Origin: Muscardinus avellanarius
Taxonomy: Eukaryota > Chordata > Mammalia > Rodentia > Gliridae
Length of the DNA: 64,000 nucleotides
Direction: 5' to 3'
Assembly: GCA_963383645.1 (NCBI GenBank)
Contig: OY726569.1
Span: forward strand, 27,234,554 to 27,298,553
Below the pieces are notes generated by a model, which was not told where the DNA came from, ran no database searches, and saw nothing but the letters and a program-made list of their open reading frames with translations. Of the stretch, positions 1-10,700 are shown in pieces. Position 1 is the stretch's first letter; every line of letters begins with the position of its first letter. The position numbers were made by a program, and so were the translations under genes.

Positions 1-1345
1 CACAGCCTCGATTAACTCCCTGGGTCTGAGACTTTGCGATACAACCCAGTAAAGGAGTAGTGGGGACTGAGATTACAACAGACTCGAAATCCAGAGCATG
101 CTAAGTGAAGTCGTAGTGACCCAGGGAAGAACCCAGAGAAGGCACAAACTTGTGAAATCATGGGAAAGAGGAATAACAATGGAACAATGAATGCCCACAA
201 CCCCACAACATCGGAACCTAATAACACTTAAATTCAGAGATGTCCAGAAGATCAAATCAGGAATATATCTGTAGAAATAATACAGGACCTTCGAAAAGAA
301 TTTAGAGATAATTTAAAATACATAAAGAATGCAATCATTGAAGTAAAGGCCTCAATTCAAAGTATAAGCAATCGATTGGACTACATGGAGAATGAAATCT
401 CAGTCCTAGATGATCACTCCAAAAACAAATGCATACTTCCTAATTTAGAAAAGAAAATCTGACAGCAGGAATTTGACATTGAAGAAAAATGGGCCCATTT
501 TAAGAGACCTAACCTAAGAATAATTAGAATAGAGGAGGGATAAAGAAGGTGAAACCAAAGGGATCAATAATCTCTTCAAGGAAGAAATAGCAGAAAATTT
601 TCCAAACATAGAGCAAGAGATCAATACACAGGTCCAGGAAACTTATAGAACTCCCTTTAAACAGCATCAGAGAAAGGTTCCCCATGCCACATAATTGTCA
701 AAATGACCAATGTGGAAGCCAAGGAGAGAATCTTAACTGCAACATAAAAGGCCAAGTGACATTCAGAGGCAAACCAATTAGAATCACTCCAGCTGGGCAT
801 GAAGTGTATCTATGTTTATAGCGGCACAATTCGCCATAGTCAAACTATGGAACCAGCCAAGATGTCCATCAACAGATGTATAGATTACAAAACTTTGGGA
901 TATGTACACAATGGAATTTTACTCAGCCATAAAAAAACTCAATTACATCATTTTCAGAGAAATGGATGGAACTGGAGGACATTATGCTAAGGGAGATTAT
1001 ATTCAGTCACAAAAAAGAAATCAGATGGTTTCCCAAATATGTGAAAGCTAAGGAGAAACAGGTCATAGGAGGAACTCTAAATGAAAAAGGAAATCCTATA
1101 GAGGATCAAACAAGACAACCTAAATGAGGGGGTGGGAGGGGAGAAGAAGGAAATTCAGTAAAACACGCAAGGTATTTAAACATATTGAAGTCAACCACTA
1201 AGCCAAGGAAGGGAAGGAGGGATGGGGAGGGTGGGAATTAGGTAGGGGTTAACTCAGTGATGTGTACATGTATGTACACACACGTTTTTTACCCCCAATA
1301 TAATATATGAATATGATGCACCAATAAAAAATTTTTTTAATTATT
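1..1345 (+). mobile_element. LINE-1 remnant: 5'UTR, partial ORF1 and 3' end, no ORF2 body
   Basis: Bases 1-240 match, in reverse orientation, the LINE-1 5'UTR near 18.5-19.9 kb (shared phrase ACTCCCTGGGTCTGAGA). Bases 240-780 are ORF1-like (coiled-coil and RNA-binding region), broken by stops and small indels. Around 787 the sequence jumps to the end of ORF2 and the 3'UTR, with the purine-rich GGGAGGG stretch and the CACCAATAAAAAATTTT end at about 1318-1340. ORF2 (endonuclease and reverse transcriptase) is absent, so the copy is non-autonomous and dead. Either an internal deletion or a HAL1-type (ORF1-only) lineage would explain this. The window starts inside the element. Confidence 0.8.
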
Positions 1346-1973
1346 CAAATAAGTCAACAGCAGGGCATTAAAGCAAGTGCAAAACCTGTGCAACCCTGCA
1401 GTCCTGTTACTCATAGGAAGCTGGCTCTTTATCTTCTCTACTCAATGAGATCATTTTACCAAAAAAAAAATAAATAAATAAAGACTGTAACAGGCAAGGA
1501 GCTATTAAAAGAAAAGGCAAATAGAGATGGTCCCAGGTTGGGCAGGAGCCCACCAACTACTGGGCCCTGGCCTGGAATGGAAGAGCCCAACAGCTGCTGG
1601 TCCTTGGAGCCGTTTGAGATATGAGGTGGATTGTCACTAGATTTATTAATATGAAAGCAGCATTTTTTCCTGATAGAGACATGCACTGCCGTTTTTAGCA
1701 GTTTTTCTTCATTAGATCAGAATCATTAATAGCATTTTCCCTGAGAGACATACGCCACTCTTTTCAGCAGTGAGTGGGTTCGGGTCAGTCTGGTCAAATG
1801 GAAAAGCATGCTATTGGGTCAAAAACATCAGTAATGGATTTTAGAGAGTTTAATACTTATGGCTGCCTGGCTTTCAGAGAGGGAGAGCACCGTACTATGT
1901 AAATAAGTTGACCTGCTAAAATAAAAACATTAAAGAGAATTATGCAGAGAAAAAAGTTTAGTGGGCCCAACGC
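1346..1973. other. Intergenic stretch with a short direct repeat
   Basis: No gene is seen. An imperfect direct repeat occurs about 75 bp apart (GCATTTT..CCTGA.AGAGACAT around 1658-1682 and 1732-1750, each followed by a CAGCAGT-like phrase). An A-rich (AAAT)n run lies near 1460-1480. The stretch separates the LINE-1 remnant from the 3' LTR of the endogenous retrovirus. Confidence 0.5.
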
Positions 1974-2470
1974 TGTACAAGAGAATTTGTCCTGAGGCTG
2001 TTGCGGCTGAGCCCTTTTTAGCCATGTTAGATGATGCCAGATGCAGTCCCCCAGTGATGGGTCCAGCCCATCTGTGGTGGGGCTGAGCTGGAAGATGAGT
2101 GCCGATGGCCCGAACAGAAGTACATGAGACAGGAGTTGAGTCAAGCAGGATCTCGTTTATTTTTCTCAAGCAACCCAATTTAAAGCAAATAACTGCAAGG
2201 GGGATTTCCAACAGGAAACTATTCTAACCTATCACGCTAAAGGTCACTCTTGCATGCGCAAAGCACATAACCTGTAGCCAATCATTATCCAATACATGAG
2301 GGGTTCATGAGCATGGAAGCATTATATGAGTCAATAAGACTCAATGTTGCCAAATTGGGCTAGCAGGGGCAAGGGGAGTAGTTACGCGCTCCGTATCTGC
2401 TCGGCAATACATGTTGCTGATTCATCGGAAGTTCTCGTGGTTTTGTCAGGCAGTTGTGCAGACCCCAATA
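1974..2470 (-). repeat. 3' LTR of the endogenous retrovirus
   Basis: About 497 bp, matching 5699-6200 along its length. On the - strand it should begin TGTTGGGGTCTG, but this copy reads TATTGGGG, so the terminal TG is mutated. It ends in TTGTACA. A TATA-like CATATAA lies near 2322-2328 and an AATAAA signal near 2156-2161, both read on the - strand. The polypurine tract adjoins its upstream (high-coordinate) edge. Confidence 0.85.
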
Positions 2471-2628
2471 TCTCCCCCTTTTTATATATGAGGGCGAAAT
2501 GCATGGTCCCTGTCTTAGGTTGTCCACTTTTGAGGATCTTACGCATCATTGGGTATTCATGCTTAATAGCTGCTCATAAGCTATCCCAGCCCCTGTCTTA
2601 GGTTGTCCTCCTCTGAGGATCTTACCCA

Positions 2629-2973
2629 TCATTTGGGTACATGGGGAGTAGAGGAGGAATGTTCATAGTCAGAATGCCAGTCATGGTGTTGGATCTTTAC
2701 CTGATGTATTTTAACTGCCTCTAGCTGTTGTTTTACAAATTGAACTAATCTATTGAGGATACAGGGGCCCAGGTTACAAACAATCAGGAGAGACACAAGG
2801 GGGCCAAATAGAGGGAAAAATAAGGCAAAAGCCCATTGAAGCTTGTCCATAATGGGTTTTCTTGTAGATCTTGCCAGCATTTTTTCATAAAAACAGCATT
2901 TTCCCTGTAAAAACAAGCATATGCCTCCCTTTTTGGCCATGAACAAGTCTAATTCTTTCCAGTTTTGTAACAC
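2629..2973 (-). pseudogene. ERV env transmembrane-subunit fragment
   Basis: A 114-residue open frame carries the conserved end of a retroviral transmembrane envelope subunit: the segment before the disulfide motif, a CX6CC motif (C, six residues, CC), and then a hydrophobic membrane span (residues about 50-70) followed by a cytoplasmic tail. The CX6CC type belongs to gammaretroviral and type-D envelopes, not to the classic MMTV-type envelope, so env and gag-pol have different affinities. The N-terminal part of the subunit and most of the surface subunit are missing, so this is a remnant. Confidence 0.8.
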
Positions 2974-2990
2974 TACATCTGCAAGGGAGT

Positions 2991-3185
2991 CTAAATGTGG
3001 CTTGTAAAATGGATTATAGCCTGTCCATCTATGGGGAGTACTGGGAAGGTACCCCCTTCACAATGACAGGGCCACCCCATCCTTTTATTAAGGATCTCTC
3101 TTGCCTTACCTGGGTCTCCAAATCCTTGTATACGATACCCTACTTGTGCTAATAGGATCAGACCGATGAGGATTTTTGACTCCAT
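2991..3185 (-). pseudogene. ERV env surface-subunit N-terminus (signal peptide and first residues)
   Basis: A 64-residue frame starts with a charged residue and a hydrophobic leader (about residues 5-20), as in a signal peptide. It continues into a Lys/Arg-containing stretch with a CXC pair typical of the mature start of type-D/gamma-type surface proteins. It stops after about 60 residues. The next env sequence (2973 downward) belongs to the transmembrane subunit, so most of the surface subunit is deleted. Its start overlaps the end of the integrase frame, a normal pol/env arrangement. Confidence 0.65.
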
Positions 3186-4746
3186 TTTGTATCTCTTTTT
3201 GCAATTAAGAAGAGAGAGCTAATCTCAGGGATCTCTTTTTCCCTGGACTCACAATTATTAGTGCATGGCGGAAGATATTTAATGTCCCTTGCTGGAACCC
3301 ACAGGGGTCTCATTTCATCTGGAGGGAAGATGCATCCAAATCCCCTTCCAGCCATAATCAATGGGTCTGGCCCTCTCCATATGCCTGTGAGTGGCTCTTT
3401 CCATTTCACCAAGACAGATGTATATGTGATTGAGGATGACCAATGTTTCTGGAATGGTGAAAGTTCTGGTCTGTCATGTGGGGGTAATGAGTCCCCCCTT
3501 TGTTTTTGTAATTCAGCCTTTAAGGTATGATTAAATCTTTCTTTAACGGCCTGTCCTCTGGGGTTATACGGAATGCCCGTAGTATGGGAGATATTTCAGG
3601 TTTGGAGGAAAACAGCAAAGGCCTTGTCAATAAAACATGGTCCGTTATCCATTTTTACCTGGTCAGGCAACCCAAGGGTAACAAACGTTGTAGCATATGA
3701 GTAATAGCATGTTCAGTCTTTTCTCCTGCGTGGTCTGAGGCCCAGCGTGTTGTCTTGTGACACAAAAATGACACAAAAATGTATTTTAATTTATCAAAGG
3801 GGGGATAATGAGTTACATCAATTGCCAAAGATTGTTGGGGCGCAATCCTCGAGGGTTGCTGCCCTGGATTTATTGTGGGGGGGTACTTGAAGGAAGGGTT
3901 GGCAGAATCGACAGGTCCGCACGATTTTTTTTCAGATCTGTTATTGGTATGTGTGGATACTTGTGTTTTAACCCCCTCCAGTTTGTTTGAGTAAGCTGAT
4001 GAAAACGAGTGGCTTCCATTAGAGTAAAGATAGAGAAAGCAAATATATCAGCAACCTGATTTCCTTTGGAAAGGAGGCTAGGTAAATCTTGATGGCCATG
4101 GAGGTGTTGAAAGAAGATCGGGTTACTCCTTTGTTTAAGTAAACATTGTGTTTGTATCATTACAGGGGTGGTTGACCACATATAGGCTATCTGAAAATAA
4201 ATTAATAGGTTATTGTATTGTTAGTAAAGCCAAAGTCACAGCAAAAAGCTCTTTAAACTGGGGCGAGCCCTCTATTGGATGAGATATTTTGTGTATAGAT
4301 TGAGGATCATCACCACTAATGAAGGATGGGGGTAGATGATTATTGAGGCCCCCACACGACCCCCATCAGTGAAAATGGAATAGAAACTCGGATTCCGAGT
4401 TAAAACTAATATTTTCGGGGGGGGGTCTCCATTCTAATTGTATGTAGGAGCTCATCCACCTATAAGAACCATAGTGGCAATCTAGGTTGCCGAGGAACCC
4501 CTCTAGAGCAATCACTATCCTTGCATTATTTTTTTGTAGCCAAGTGAAATCTGACAGCCAGTATGGAATTATTTCATGAGGGTCTATTCCAAACAGATGA
4601 TTTGCAATGTCCCTTCCTTTAATTATGCAATCAGTAATTTGGTCAATTATTGCATAGACCCGGGGCACCCCTTCTATAGCAAGATGAATCCAATGAGTGG
4701 GCTCTCCCATCTGGGCCAAAAGAGCCATGCATAGGGTGCTTCCCAT
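3158..4746 (-). pseudogene. ERV pol remnant: reverse transcriptase C-terminus, RNase H, integrase
   Basis: Three open blocks on the - strand give pol in order. 4746-4366 resembles the connection region at the end of betaretroviral reverse transcriptase, running into RNase H. 4181-3870 covers the RNase H/integrase junction with a His-rich zinc-binding (HHCC) region. The segment around 3600-3520 reads as the integrase core near its third catalytic acid. 3412-3158 is the integrase C-terminus with the Trp-Lys-rich GP-D segment. Stops and frameshifts separate the blocks, so no enzyme can be made. Protease, dUTPase and the reverse transcriptase palm are deleted between this block and gag at about 4.78 kb. 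Confidence 0.78.
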
Positions 4747-4782
4747 GAAAACATATAAAATTAAAGTCAGCAGTAAGGGCGC

Positions 4783-5621
4783 CTATTGGAGGTCAGTGGT
4801 GAACTGATCGTCTGTACCAGAGAGCATGTCATAATTTAGAGGTATAACAGGATGAGCAACTTGATTCCGTTTACCCTGGATTTTACACTCCTCCTGAAAA
4901 TACTCTGTCCACTTAGGAAAAAGAGCCTTAGTGAGGTCTCTCCAGTCATGCAGAACAAGCGCCTGGTGGGATAATCCTTCTGTAAGGGTGTCTGCCCAAG
5001 GTGAGTTAGGCCAGTCCTCTGCCACAGCCTTTCTATTTTCTTTTAGGTCATGTGGTTCCCAGGGGTACCAGGCTGCAGGGCAGTCTCCTCCTGAGTTGAC
5101 ACTGACAGGAAAGAGGCCCACAGTTCCTCCGGTTTTCCCTTCACCCACATATGGCGGTGAAGCCGAGGGTATGGAGAAGTAATTGGCTGGGGAAAGTGGC
5201 TGTGGGGAGCCCTTCCATGGGGTGTCCTCAAAGGGATCGAGGGAGGAATCGGGAGGGTGCTTAGGGGCTTAGGGACCAGTGGAGGGTGTATGCTCAGCGG
5301 CCCCTTTTTCTGCTGGCTTGGGGCCACGGTCAGCGAATTTCTTCGGGATCGTGGGGGAAAACAACTTTTAAGTGCAGAGATTTGGGGAGAACCCCCAGGG
5401 GGGATCTCCCCTTGCTCTGTCTGGGCTCGCCCAACCAGTCCCTCAACTCCATCCCAGGTATCCCAATCAAAGAGATTACTTTCAGGGAGCCATGGGGCAG
5501 ATTTTAAAAGGTACCTCCAGGCATGGGTGGCTTGGTTATCAGTGAGATTAAGTCCTTGGCTCTTGAGAAAGAGTTGAAGGGATTCTAAGGCAGGGTCAGG
5601 TTTAGAACTGGACTTCCCCAT
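4783..5621 (-). pseudogene. ERV gag remnant: matrix, Pro-rich linker, start of capsid
   Basis: The frame from 5621 begins Met-Gly, the N-myristoylation context of a betaretroviral matrix protein. About 60 matrix residues follow, with a Trp-rich helix region (WRYLLKSAPW). A long proline- and serine-rich linker extends to about residue 160. After a frameshift near 5043-5148 the second frame (5148-4783) gives the N-terminal capsid domain, recognisable by its SPW..TL..GLSHQAL.LHDW pattern. Capsid stops at about 4783, where reverse-transcriptase sequence begins. The major homology region and the nucleocapsid zinc knuckles are missing. Confidence 0.8.
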
Positions 5622-5698
5622 ATTTTATGAGTGGACACTCATCTGCAGACCAATTAGCCTGTCAGTATTTCGCCGAGAAAGAGTTCCATACACAGGGT

Positions 5699-6200
5699 TG
5701 TACAAGAGAATTTGTCCTGAGGCTGTTGTAGCTGAGCCCTATTAAGCTGTGTTAGATGATGCTAGTTGGGGTCCCCCATTGACGGGTCCAGCCCATCAGC
5801 AGTGGGGCCAAGACGAAAAGTGAGTGCTGATGGCCCCGAACAGCAACAACACATGGAGCTGGGAGTCGTGTTAAGCAGGATCTTGTTTATTTTTCTCAGG
5901 CAACCCAATTTAAAGCAAATAACTGCAAGGGGGATTTCCAACAGGAAACTATTTTAACCTATCACACTAAAGGTCACTCTTGCATGCGCAAAGCACATAA
6001 CTTGTAGCCGATCATTATACAATGCACGAGAGGTTCACAAGCATGGAAGCATTATATGAGCCAATAAGGCTCAACATTACCAAATTGGGCTAGCGGGGGC
6101 AAGGGGAGTAGTTACGCCCTCCATATCCGCTTGGCCCTACATGTTGCTGATTCATCGGAAGTTCTCGTGGTTTTGTCAGGCAGTTGTGCAGACCCCAACA
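5699..6200 (-). repeat. 5' LTR of the endogenous retrovirus
   Basis: About 502 bp. On the - strand it begins TGTTGGGGTCTGC and ends TTGTACA, the expected TG...CA termini. An AATAAA read on - lies near 5886 and a TATA-like CATATAA near 6051. The sequence after its end toward gag (ACCCTGTGTATGGAACTC on -) does not match a primer-binding site I recognise, so the tRNA primer is unassigned. Confidence 0.85.
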
Positions 6201-6470
6201 CGCACAGTGGTACATGTAGCTGATTCCTCGGAAGTTTAGACTGGTGGAGGGTGTATGCTCAGCGGTCCCTTTTTCTGCTGGCTTGGGGCCATGGTCAACA
6301 TCTGGATTAAGAACGGGGGTGTCCTGGAGATCCACCCAAGGTTTAGTTAAAGCTTCAATCATATCAACACAAGAGTGAACGTTCTTAGGTGAACATGAAT
6401 CAGGGCCTGAACCCTGGCCCACTGGTAAAAGAATTAAAATAACATGAAGAGCCCGCCAAGTTAAATCATA
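6201..6470 (-). mobile_element. Second retroviral scrap abutting the 5' LTR
   Basis: Just outside the 5' LTR, bases 6205-6235 repeat part of the LTR (TACATGTAGCTGATTCCTCG against the same phrase in both LTRs). Bases 6238-6298 repeat the gag linker at 5281-5336 with a few changes. The frame from 6422 downward then reads like the tether/RNase H start of a class I (gamma-type) pol. This looks like the remains of a related or recombined provirus. Confidence 0.6.
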
Positions 6471-6632
6471 TGCTTATATGATATGTTGGAATTCTTTAAT
6501 AAAACCAGATGGAATGGCAAAAAAAAAAAAAACAGTTTCTTTTCAAGTTGAGCAAGGTCAGGGAGGGAGAAAGGAACATGGACACAGACTACACCTTCTG
6601 CACCAGCTACCTCACAAAGTGGGGCCAAGAAC

Positions 6633-6830
6633 ACTGGGCGTGGTGGTGCACGCTTGTAATCCCCATGCTTGGGAGGCGGAGACAGGAGGATCACGCAGGT
6701 TCAAAGCTAGCCATGCTGGCTTAAGAGACCCTGTTTCAAAATAAAATGTATAAAATAGGTCTGAAAGTGTAGCCCGGAGGTAGAAGGGCTTCCAGGAACC
6801 CCAGTACCATCAAAAAAAGAAAAAAACAAA
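6633..6830 (+). repeat. B1-dID SINE
   Basis: B1-like head (GGGCGTGGTGGTGCACGCTTG), the AGACCCTGTTTCAAAATAAA joint, ID-like tail (GGTCTGAAAGTGTAGCCCGG) and an A-rich end. It is the first of the many copies that point to a sciurid genome. Confidence 0.92.
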
Positions 6831-7660
6831 GTGGGGCCAAGAGAGAAGGGGAGTCTGTGGAAAATGTACGGTGACTTACAGGGATAGGTGAGGGGGAGGT
6901 AAGGGTTGGTCCCTTAAGGGAGGAAGATGGGGGGAAAGGGGTGGGTTAGAGTAGGAGGCTGCCCCGGAATAAGATGGTGGTCACGGTGGTGAGGAGAGAT
7001 CTTGTGGGTCAGGGTCATCAGAAAATGGGGCCTGTAACTCGGCTGGGTAAGACTCTAGCACCCACATGTCGCCACAAAATGGAGACTCTGCAGCCCTGTG
7101 ATGCAGAAAGACCACCAGGTGGTGCCTGTGAGCTTCCATGTGGCAAACAAGATGGCAACTGTGACTGGTGGCAATCCCCAGCCAGCATGACTCAGGCAGT
7201 AGAGTAGGAAGGGGTGGAAAGGGAAAGCCAGGAACCCATGCAAAGAAAATCCTGCACATGAAGCACTCCCAACCATTTACCAGACTGTTTGCAAAAGTTA
7301 CTGAGATCAGTCAACATTCTAAGATCTAAAGGACCAAACTCAGGCCAGACCTTGTACAGAAAAAAATGAGCCACTCGGGGCACAGTTCCCTAGATAAACC
7401 CAGAGTCTGGAGATCAACCAGAGTATGACCTAGTGCAGACTGGGAGTCAAATTTGGATTGTTGCTTTCCCTTCATAACTGGTCAGCAGGCAAGAAGGAAA
7501 AACAGGAAATAGGCATCCCAAAAATCCTGTTTAACATCCGGAAACAGGGCAGGGTTGTGCTTGAGAAGAACATCTCCACACTGTTTACACAACTGCAGGG
7601 CAGCCTGGCTACCCCAGGGTAACTGGACACCAAATATTTGGATTTTTAACAGTCGTGAGC
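6831..7660. other. Unassigned sequence with several AAGATGG/AAATGGAGAC phrases
   Basis: No gene is recognised. A G-rich stretch lies at 6880-6960. Scattered AAGATGG phrases occur at about 6970, 7075 and 7150, as in retroelement 5' regions. Reading frames here are short and overlapping on both strands. Confidence 0.4.
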
Positions 7661-8500
7661 CTAAGTCCGGGAGAGGCTTAATGCCAGACCCGCTTGCCCA
7701 GGGAAGGGGAAGCTCACCGGAGTGAAGTGTTGCCAGCCAGTGCAGGCGAGAGTAGAAGCGCTGAGAAGCTGCATATCTAGAGGCACGCTGCAGAACTGCT
7801 GGGTGGAATTAAAGATGGCCACTGGGGCTTGGCGTGAGTGGCGCTGGGTGGAATTAAAGATGGCTGCTGGCGAGCAGCTGGGTGGAATTAAAGATGGCCG
7901 CTGGCTCTTGACAGATCTGCTGGTTGAAGTGTGGCTGCCGGCAGCGGTATGGAAATAAAATGGTTGCCACACACCCAGCAGACCCTGAGGTTGGGCCAGG
8001 TGGTATGCGCACGTGAGCCTGGCTAGGGATGGGGGTCGGGAGGGGGGGGAAGTGGAAGGGCCTGTGTCGGAAACCAAGTCTGCTCCACGGGAGCCTGGTT
8101 CTGGGCAGACAGACCAGAGCGGTGGTGATAGCAAGTTCAAGCCCGGGCGGGAGTTGGAGCCAGGGTGGCCAGAACTGAGTTGTGGAAGGTCTAAAAGGTG
8201 GACATAAGTGAGGGAGTAGAGGAGTGTGGGCGGGAAGTGCCCCAAATGGCGGGCGGGGCCAGGTGGGAAGTACCTAAGAAGGCGGGCATAGGCTGGCAGC
8301 ACTGGCTGAGGCTTTTGGCGGTGACCTTGGGACATGCAGCTCAAAAGCTGCCTGGGAAGCAGGCAGAACCACGGCTGGAGGTGGAAGAGCTGGCGGCAGC
8401 GACCAGCAGTTGCTGGGTAGGTGGTTCCAGCCACGCGGAGCACTCCGCAGTGGTGGCAAGTTGGAGAGTTGAAGAAGAAAGGAAAAAAAAATTTTTTAAA
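7661..8500. other. GC-rich stretch with a short tandem repeat, probably an unclassified repeat
   Basis: GC content is well above the surroundings. Three tandem units sharing GGGTGGAATTAAAGATGGC begin near 7798, 7843 and 7877. A 287-codon open frame on the - strand spans this stretch, the longest in the window, but it is Pro/Ser/Leu-rich, ends inside the next SINE and has no recognisable domain. It is most likely a chance frame in GC-rich DNA. A retroelement 5' region or an LTR is the most plausible identity. Confidence 0.4.
7798..7920 (+). repeat. Three-unit minisatellite containing AAAGATGGC
   Basis: Units start at about 7798, 7843 and 7877, so spacing varies (45 and 34 bp). Each contains GCTGGGTGGAATTAAAGATGGC-like sequence (19-nt core GGGTGGAATTAAAGATGGC). 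The AAGATGG core is the consensus bound by YY1, but function here is inference. Confidence 0.7.
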
Positions 8501-8502
8501 TA

Positions 8503-8727
8503 TTACCCAGGTGTGGTGGCACACACTTGTAATCCCAGCATTCTGGAGGATCGTGGTTCGTGGATAGCCTCAGCTACTTAGTGAGGCCCTCTGCAACTTG
8601 TTGAGACCCTGTTTCAAATTAAAGAATAAAATATAGGGCAGGGGGTGTAGCTCAGAGGTTGCATGCCCCTGGGTTCCATCCTCAGACTCACAATAAGAAA
8701 AAGAAGTATTAATAATAATAATAAATA
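8503..8727 (+). repeat. B1-dID SINE with (ATA)n tail
   Basis: Head CCAGGTGTGGTGGCACACAC at about 8508, ID-like tail GGGGGTGTAGCTCAGAGGTT, then an AATAATAAT-type tail. Confidence 0.9.
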
Positions 8728-9104
8728 GTCATCCTGGGGTAGGCACCATGATGAAAGCTCTTTAAAGAGATGCTATGTAGATGCAGTGTGAGTTATGAGA
8801 GGAGGCAGCTTTAATCCTGCCAGGAGCTTCCCTCTTGGGGATGGGGTCCAGTTATAGGACGGGGGACAAGTCCCAATCAAATGGCATAACCTCACCCGTT
8901 TCAGGGGCAGAAGTACTTCTAGTTTAAGGCTGATATTTTGGGGGGTGGGACTAAGCGTGAGAAGGCAGATCCTCTCGTGACTATTGTGGAGCATACTCTC
9001 TGCCTCCAGGGTTCCTCCTCCTGTCTTTGCTGCGAGATCATGTGTGGGAAGGGAGGAACCCGATTTATCATTGATGTTCTTTAATATTACTTAAATATTC
9101 AGAT
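8728..9104. other. Intergenic, nothing recognised
   Basis: No gene or named repeat was recognised between two SINEs. Frames are short. Confidence 0.4.
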
Positions 9105-9287
9105 AATGGAGCCAGGTGTGGTGCGCATGCTTGTAATCCCCGCGCTTGTGAGGCAGAGACAGGAGGATCACGCAGGTTCGAAGCCAGCCACGCTGGCTCA
9201 AGAGACCTGTTTCCAAATAAAAATATTAAAAAAAACTAAGTTTGGGAGTATAGCTCAGAGGTAGAAGGGCTTCCAGGAACCCCAGTA

Positions 9288-9334
<47 letters not shown>

Positions 9335-9350
9335 TACACACACACACAGT
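9105..9350 (+). repeat. B1-dID SINE ending in a (CA)n microsatellite
   Basis: Head GCCAGGTGTGGTGCGCATGC, ID tail GGGAGTATAGCTCAGAGGTA, then (CA)n from about 9289 to 9349. The CA run grows out of the terminal CCAGTACCACA of the SINE, a pattern seen at several other copies here. Confidence 0.9.
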
Positions 9351-10360
9351 AAATATTCTTATGATGGTCTTCTATTGTATTTTCTTTATTATTGACTAAA
9401 TGGTCAAGTTTAAACACCATGTCTTCTAAGCCTGAGATTCTTTTGCTTGTGGTCTTGTCTGTTGATGATACTTTCTATTAAATTTTTTATTTGGTTTATT
9501 GCGTTTTATTTCATTCAGGGTTTTGTTTGGTTTTTAGCTTGGTTTGGTTTTTAGAGTTTCATTATCTTTATTGTTATATTTTCACATTCTGTATATTCTT
9601 TCTGATTTCATTCTTAAGATCTTAGGTTATAGTAAGATCAAAATTTTAATTTCTTCTGGCATTTTTGCACTTCTGAATTGAGTTCTTCCATTTTTAAGGG
9701 GATTTAAGGATTTATTGTTGTCTTTGTGGCCCCTTTTCTCATGTTTTCAGGATCCTTAAATCTATGTTTCTGTTGTGTTTACTATTTCTTTTTATGTAAG
9801 AGTCATTACATATTTTTGGAAATAGACTAGATTGAGTGTGTATTTCTATGTATATGTGTTTTAGAGCTGTGAGATTTTTGTGTGGGTCTGTTTTTAGGTG
9901 GTGAGTTTTTTAGATTTTCACTCTAGACAGGGTGTTTGTTGTACATATTTGTGTGTGATACATGCTATATGTGTATGCATAGTTGTAGGAGTAGCATATG
10001 AATGTTTAGGGTGAAAATAATTTTTGTGTAAAATTTTATGTAGCAAACTTTATGTAGTTTAGTGGTCTGTGAGTTCAGGGTACAGGTAGCAGTTGTACGT
10101 GTGTTTAGGAAATATGAGGCATGTGTGTTCTGGAGAGATATAATGCAGTGTCTTTTTATATTTGGACTTGGAGTTGAGGCTGCTACTCAGGGGTGGGACA
10201 AGTGGATAGTGTGCACATATTGATATGTGTGCTGGAGCTCATTGGAACTAGCTTGTGATCATTTATAGTGCTCATCTCTTCTCAGTTAATTGTCCAGTGG
10301 TATCAGGTGGGTAAGTTGAGTGTAGTCATGGCATGATAGTTATACCTTATAAACTCAAAA
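9351..10360 (-). repeat. T-rich stretch, probably an old LINE-1 on the - strand
   Basis: Strongly T/G-rich plus strand without frames. The start (9420-9700) resembles reverse-oriented LINE ORF sequence; the rest is too diverged for me to place. Confidence 0.35.
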
Positions 10361-10361
10361 C

Positions 10362-10600
10362 CTGCCAGATATGGTGGTGCAAGATGTAATCTTAGTACTT
10401 GGGAGGCTGAGACAGGAGGGTTTCAGGTTCCCAACCAGCCTCAGCAACTTTGGTCCTCTACAACTTAATGAGATCCTGCTTCAAAATAAATTAATAAGGG
10501 TGGAGGTGAGGCTCAGAGGTACAATGCCCCTGAGTTCAATCCCCAGTACAACAAGTAAATTAAAGAAAAAAGGAAGAAAGAAGGAAAGAAAGAAAGAAAG
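10362..10600 (+). repeat. B1-dID SINE with A/G-rich tail
   Basis: Head GCCAGATATGGTGGTGCAAG, tail GTGAGGCTCAGAGGTACAAT, then a GAAA-type purine run at 10560-10600. Confidence 0.85.
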
Positions 10601-10654
10601 CTCAAAATCAAGACTTTCTTGCACCCCCCCCATGATATCTCACTAAATGTTTGC

Positions 10655-10657
<3 letters not shown>

Positions 10658-10692
<35 letters not shown>

Positions 10693-10700
10693 ACTCACAC
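10658..10700. repeat. (CA)n microsatellite
   Basis: About 20 CA units, interrupted near the right end. Confidence 0.95.

Larger units (their letters stand above)
1974..6200 (-). mobile_element. Internally deleted class II (betaretrovirus-like) endogenous retrovirus
   Basis: Two closely similar LTRs (1974-2470 and 5699-6200) bracket a 3.2 kb interior on the - strand. Reading down from 5.62 kb, the interior holds gag (matrix, then the start of capsid), a jump into the C-terminal part of reverse transcriptase, RNase H/integrase, and a truncated env. A polypurine tract (AAAAAGGGGGAGA on the - strand, plus-strand 2471-2483) sits directly before the 3' LTR. The element is about half the length of an intact betaretrovirus: capsid C-terminus, nucleocapsid, protease and most of reverse transcriptase are missing, as is most of the env surface subunit. 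It cannot encode a functional virus. The family call rests on gag and pol similarity recognised by eye. Confidence 0.88.

Noticed and set aside
6633..6830. tRNA gene in the ID-like SINE tail
   Set aside because: The tail resembles tRNA-derived ID sequence but has no intact cloverleaf, and it recurs in every SINE copy.
7661..8524. 287-codon open frame on the - strand, the longest in the window
   Set aside because: Low-complexity Pro/Ser/Leu-rich composition, overlap with a short tandem repeat and a SINE, and no recognisable domain. GC-rich DNA gives long chance frames.
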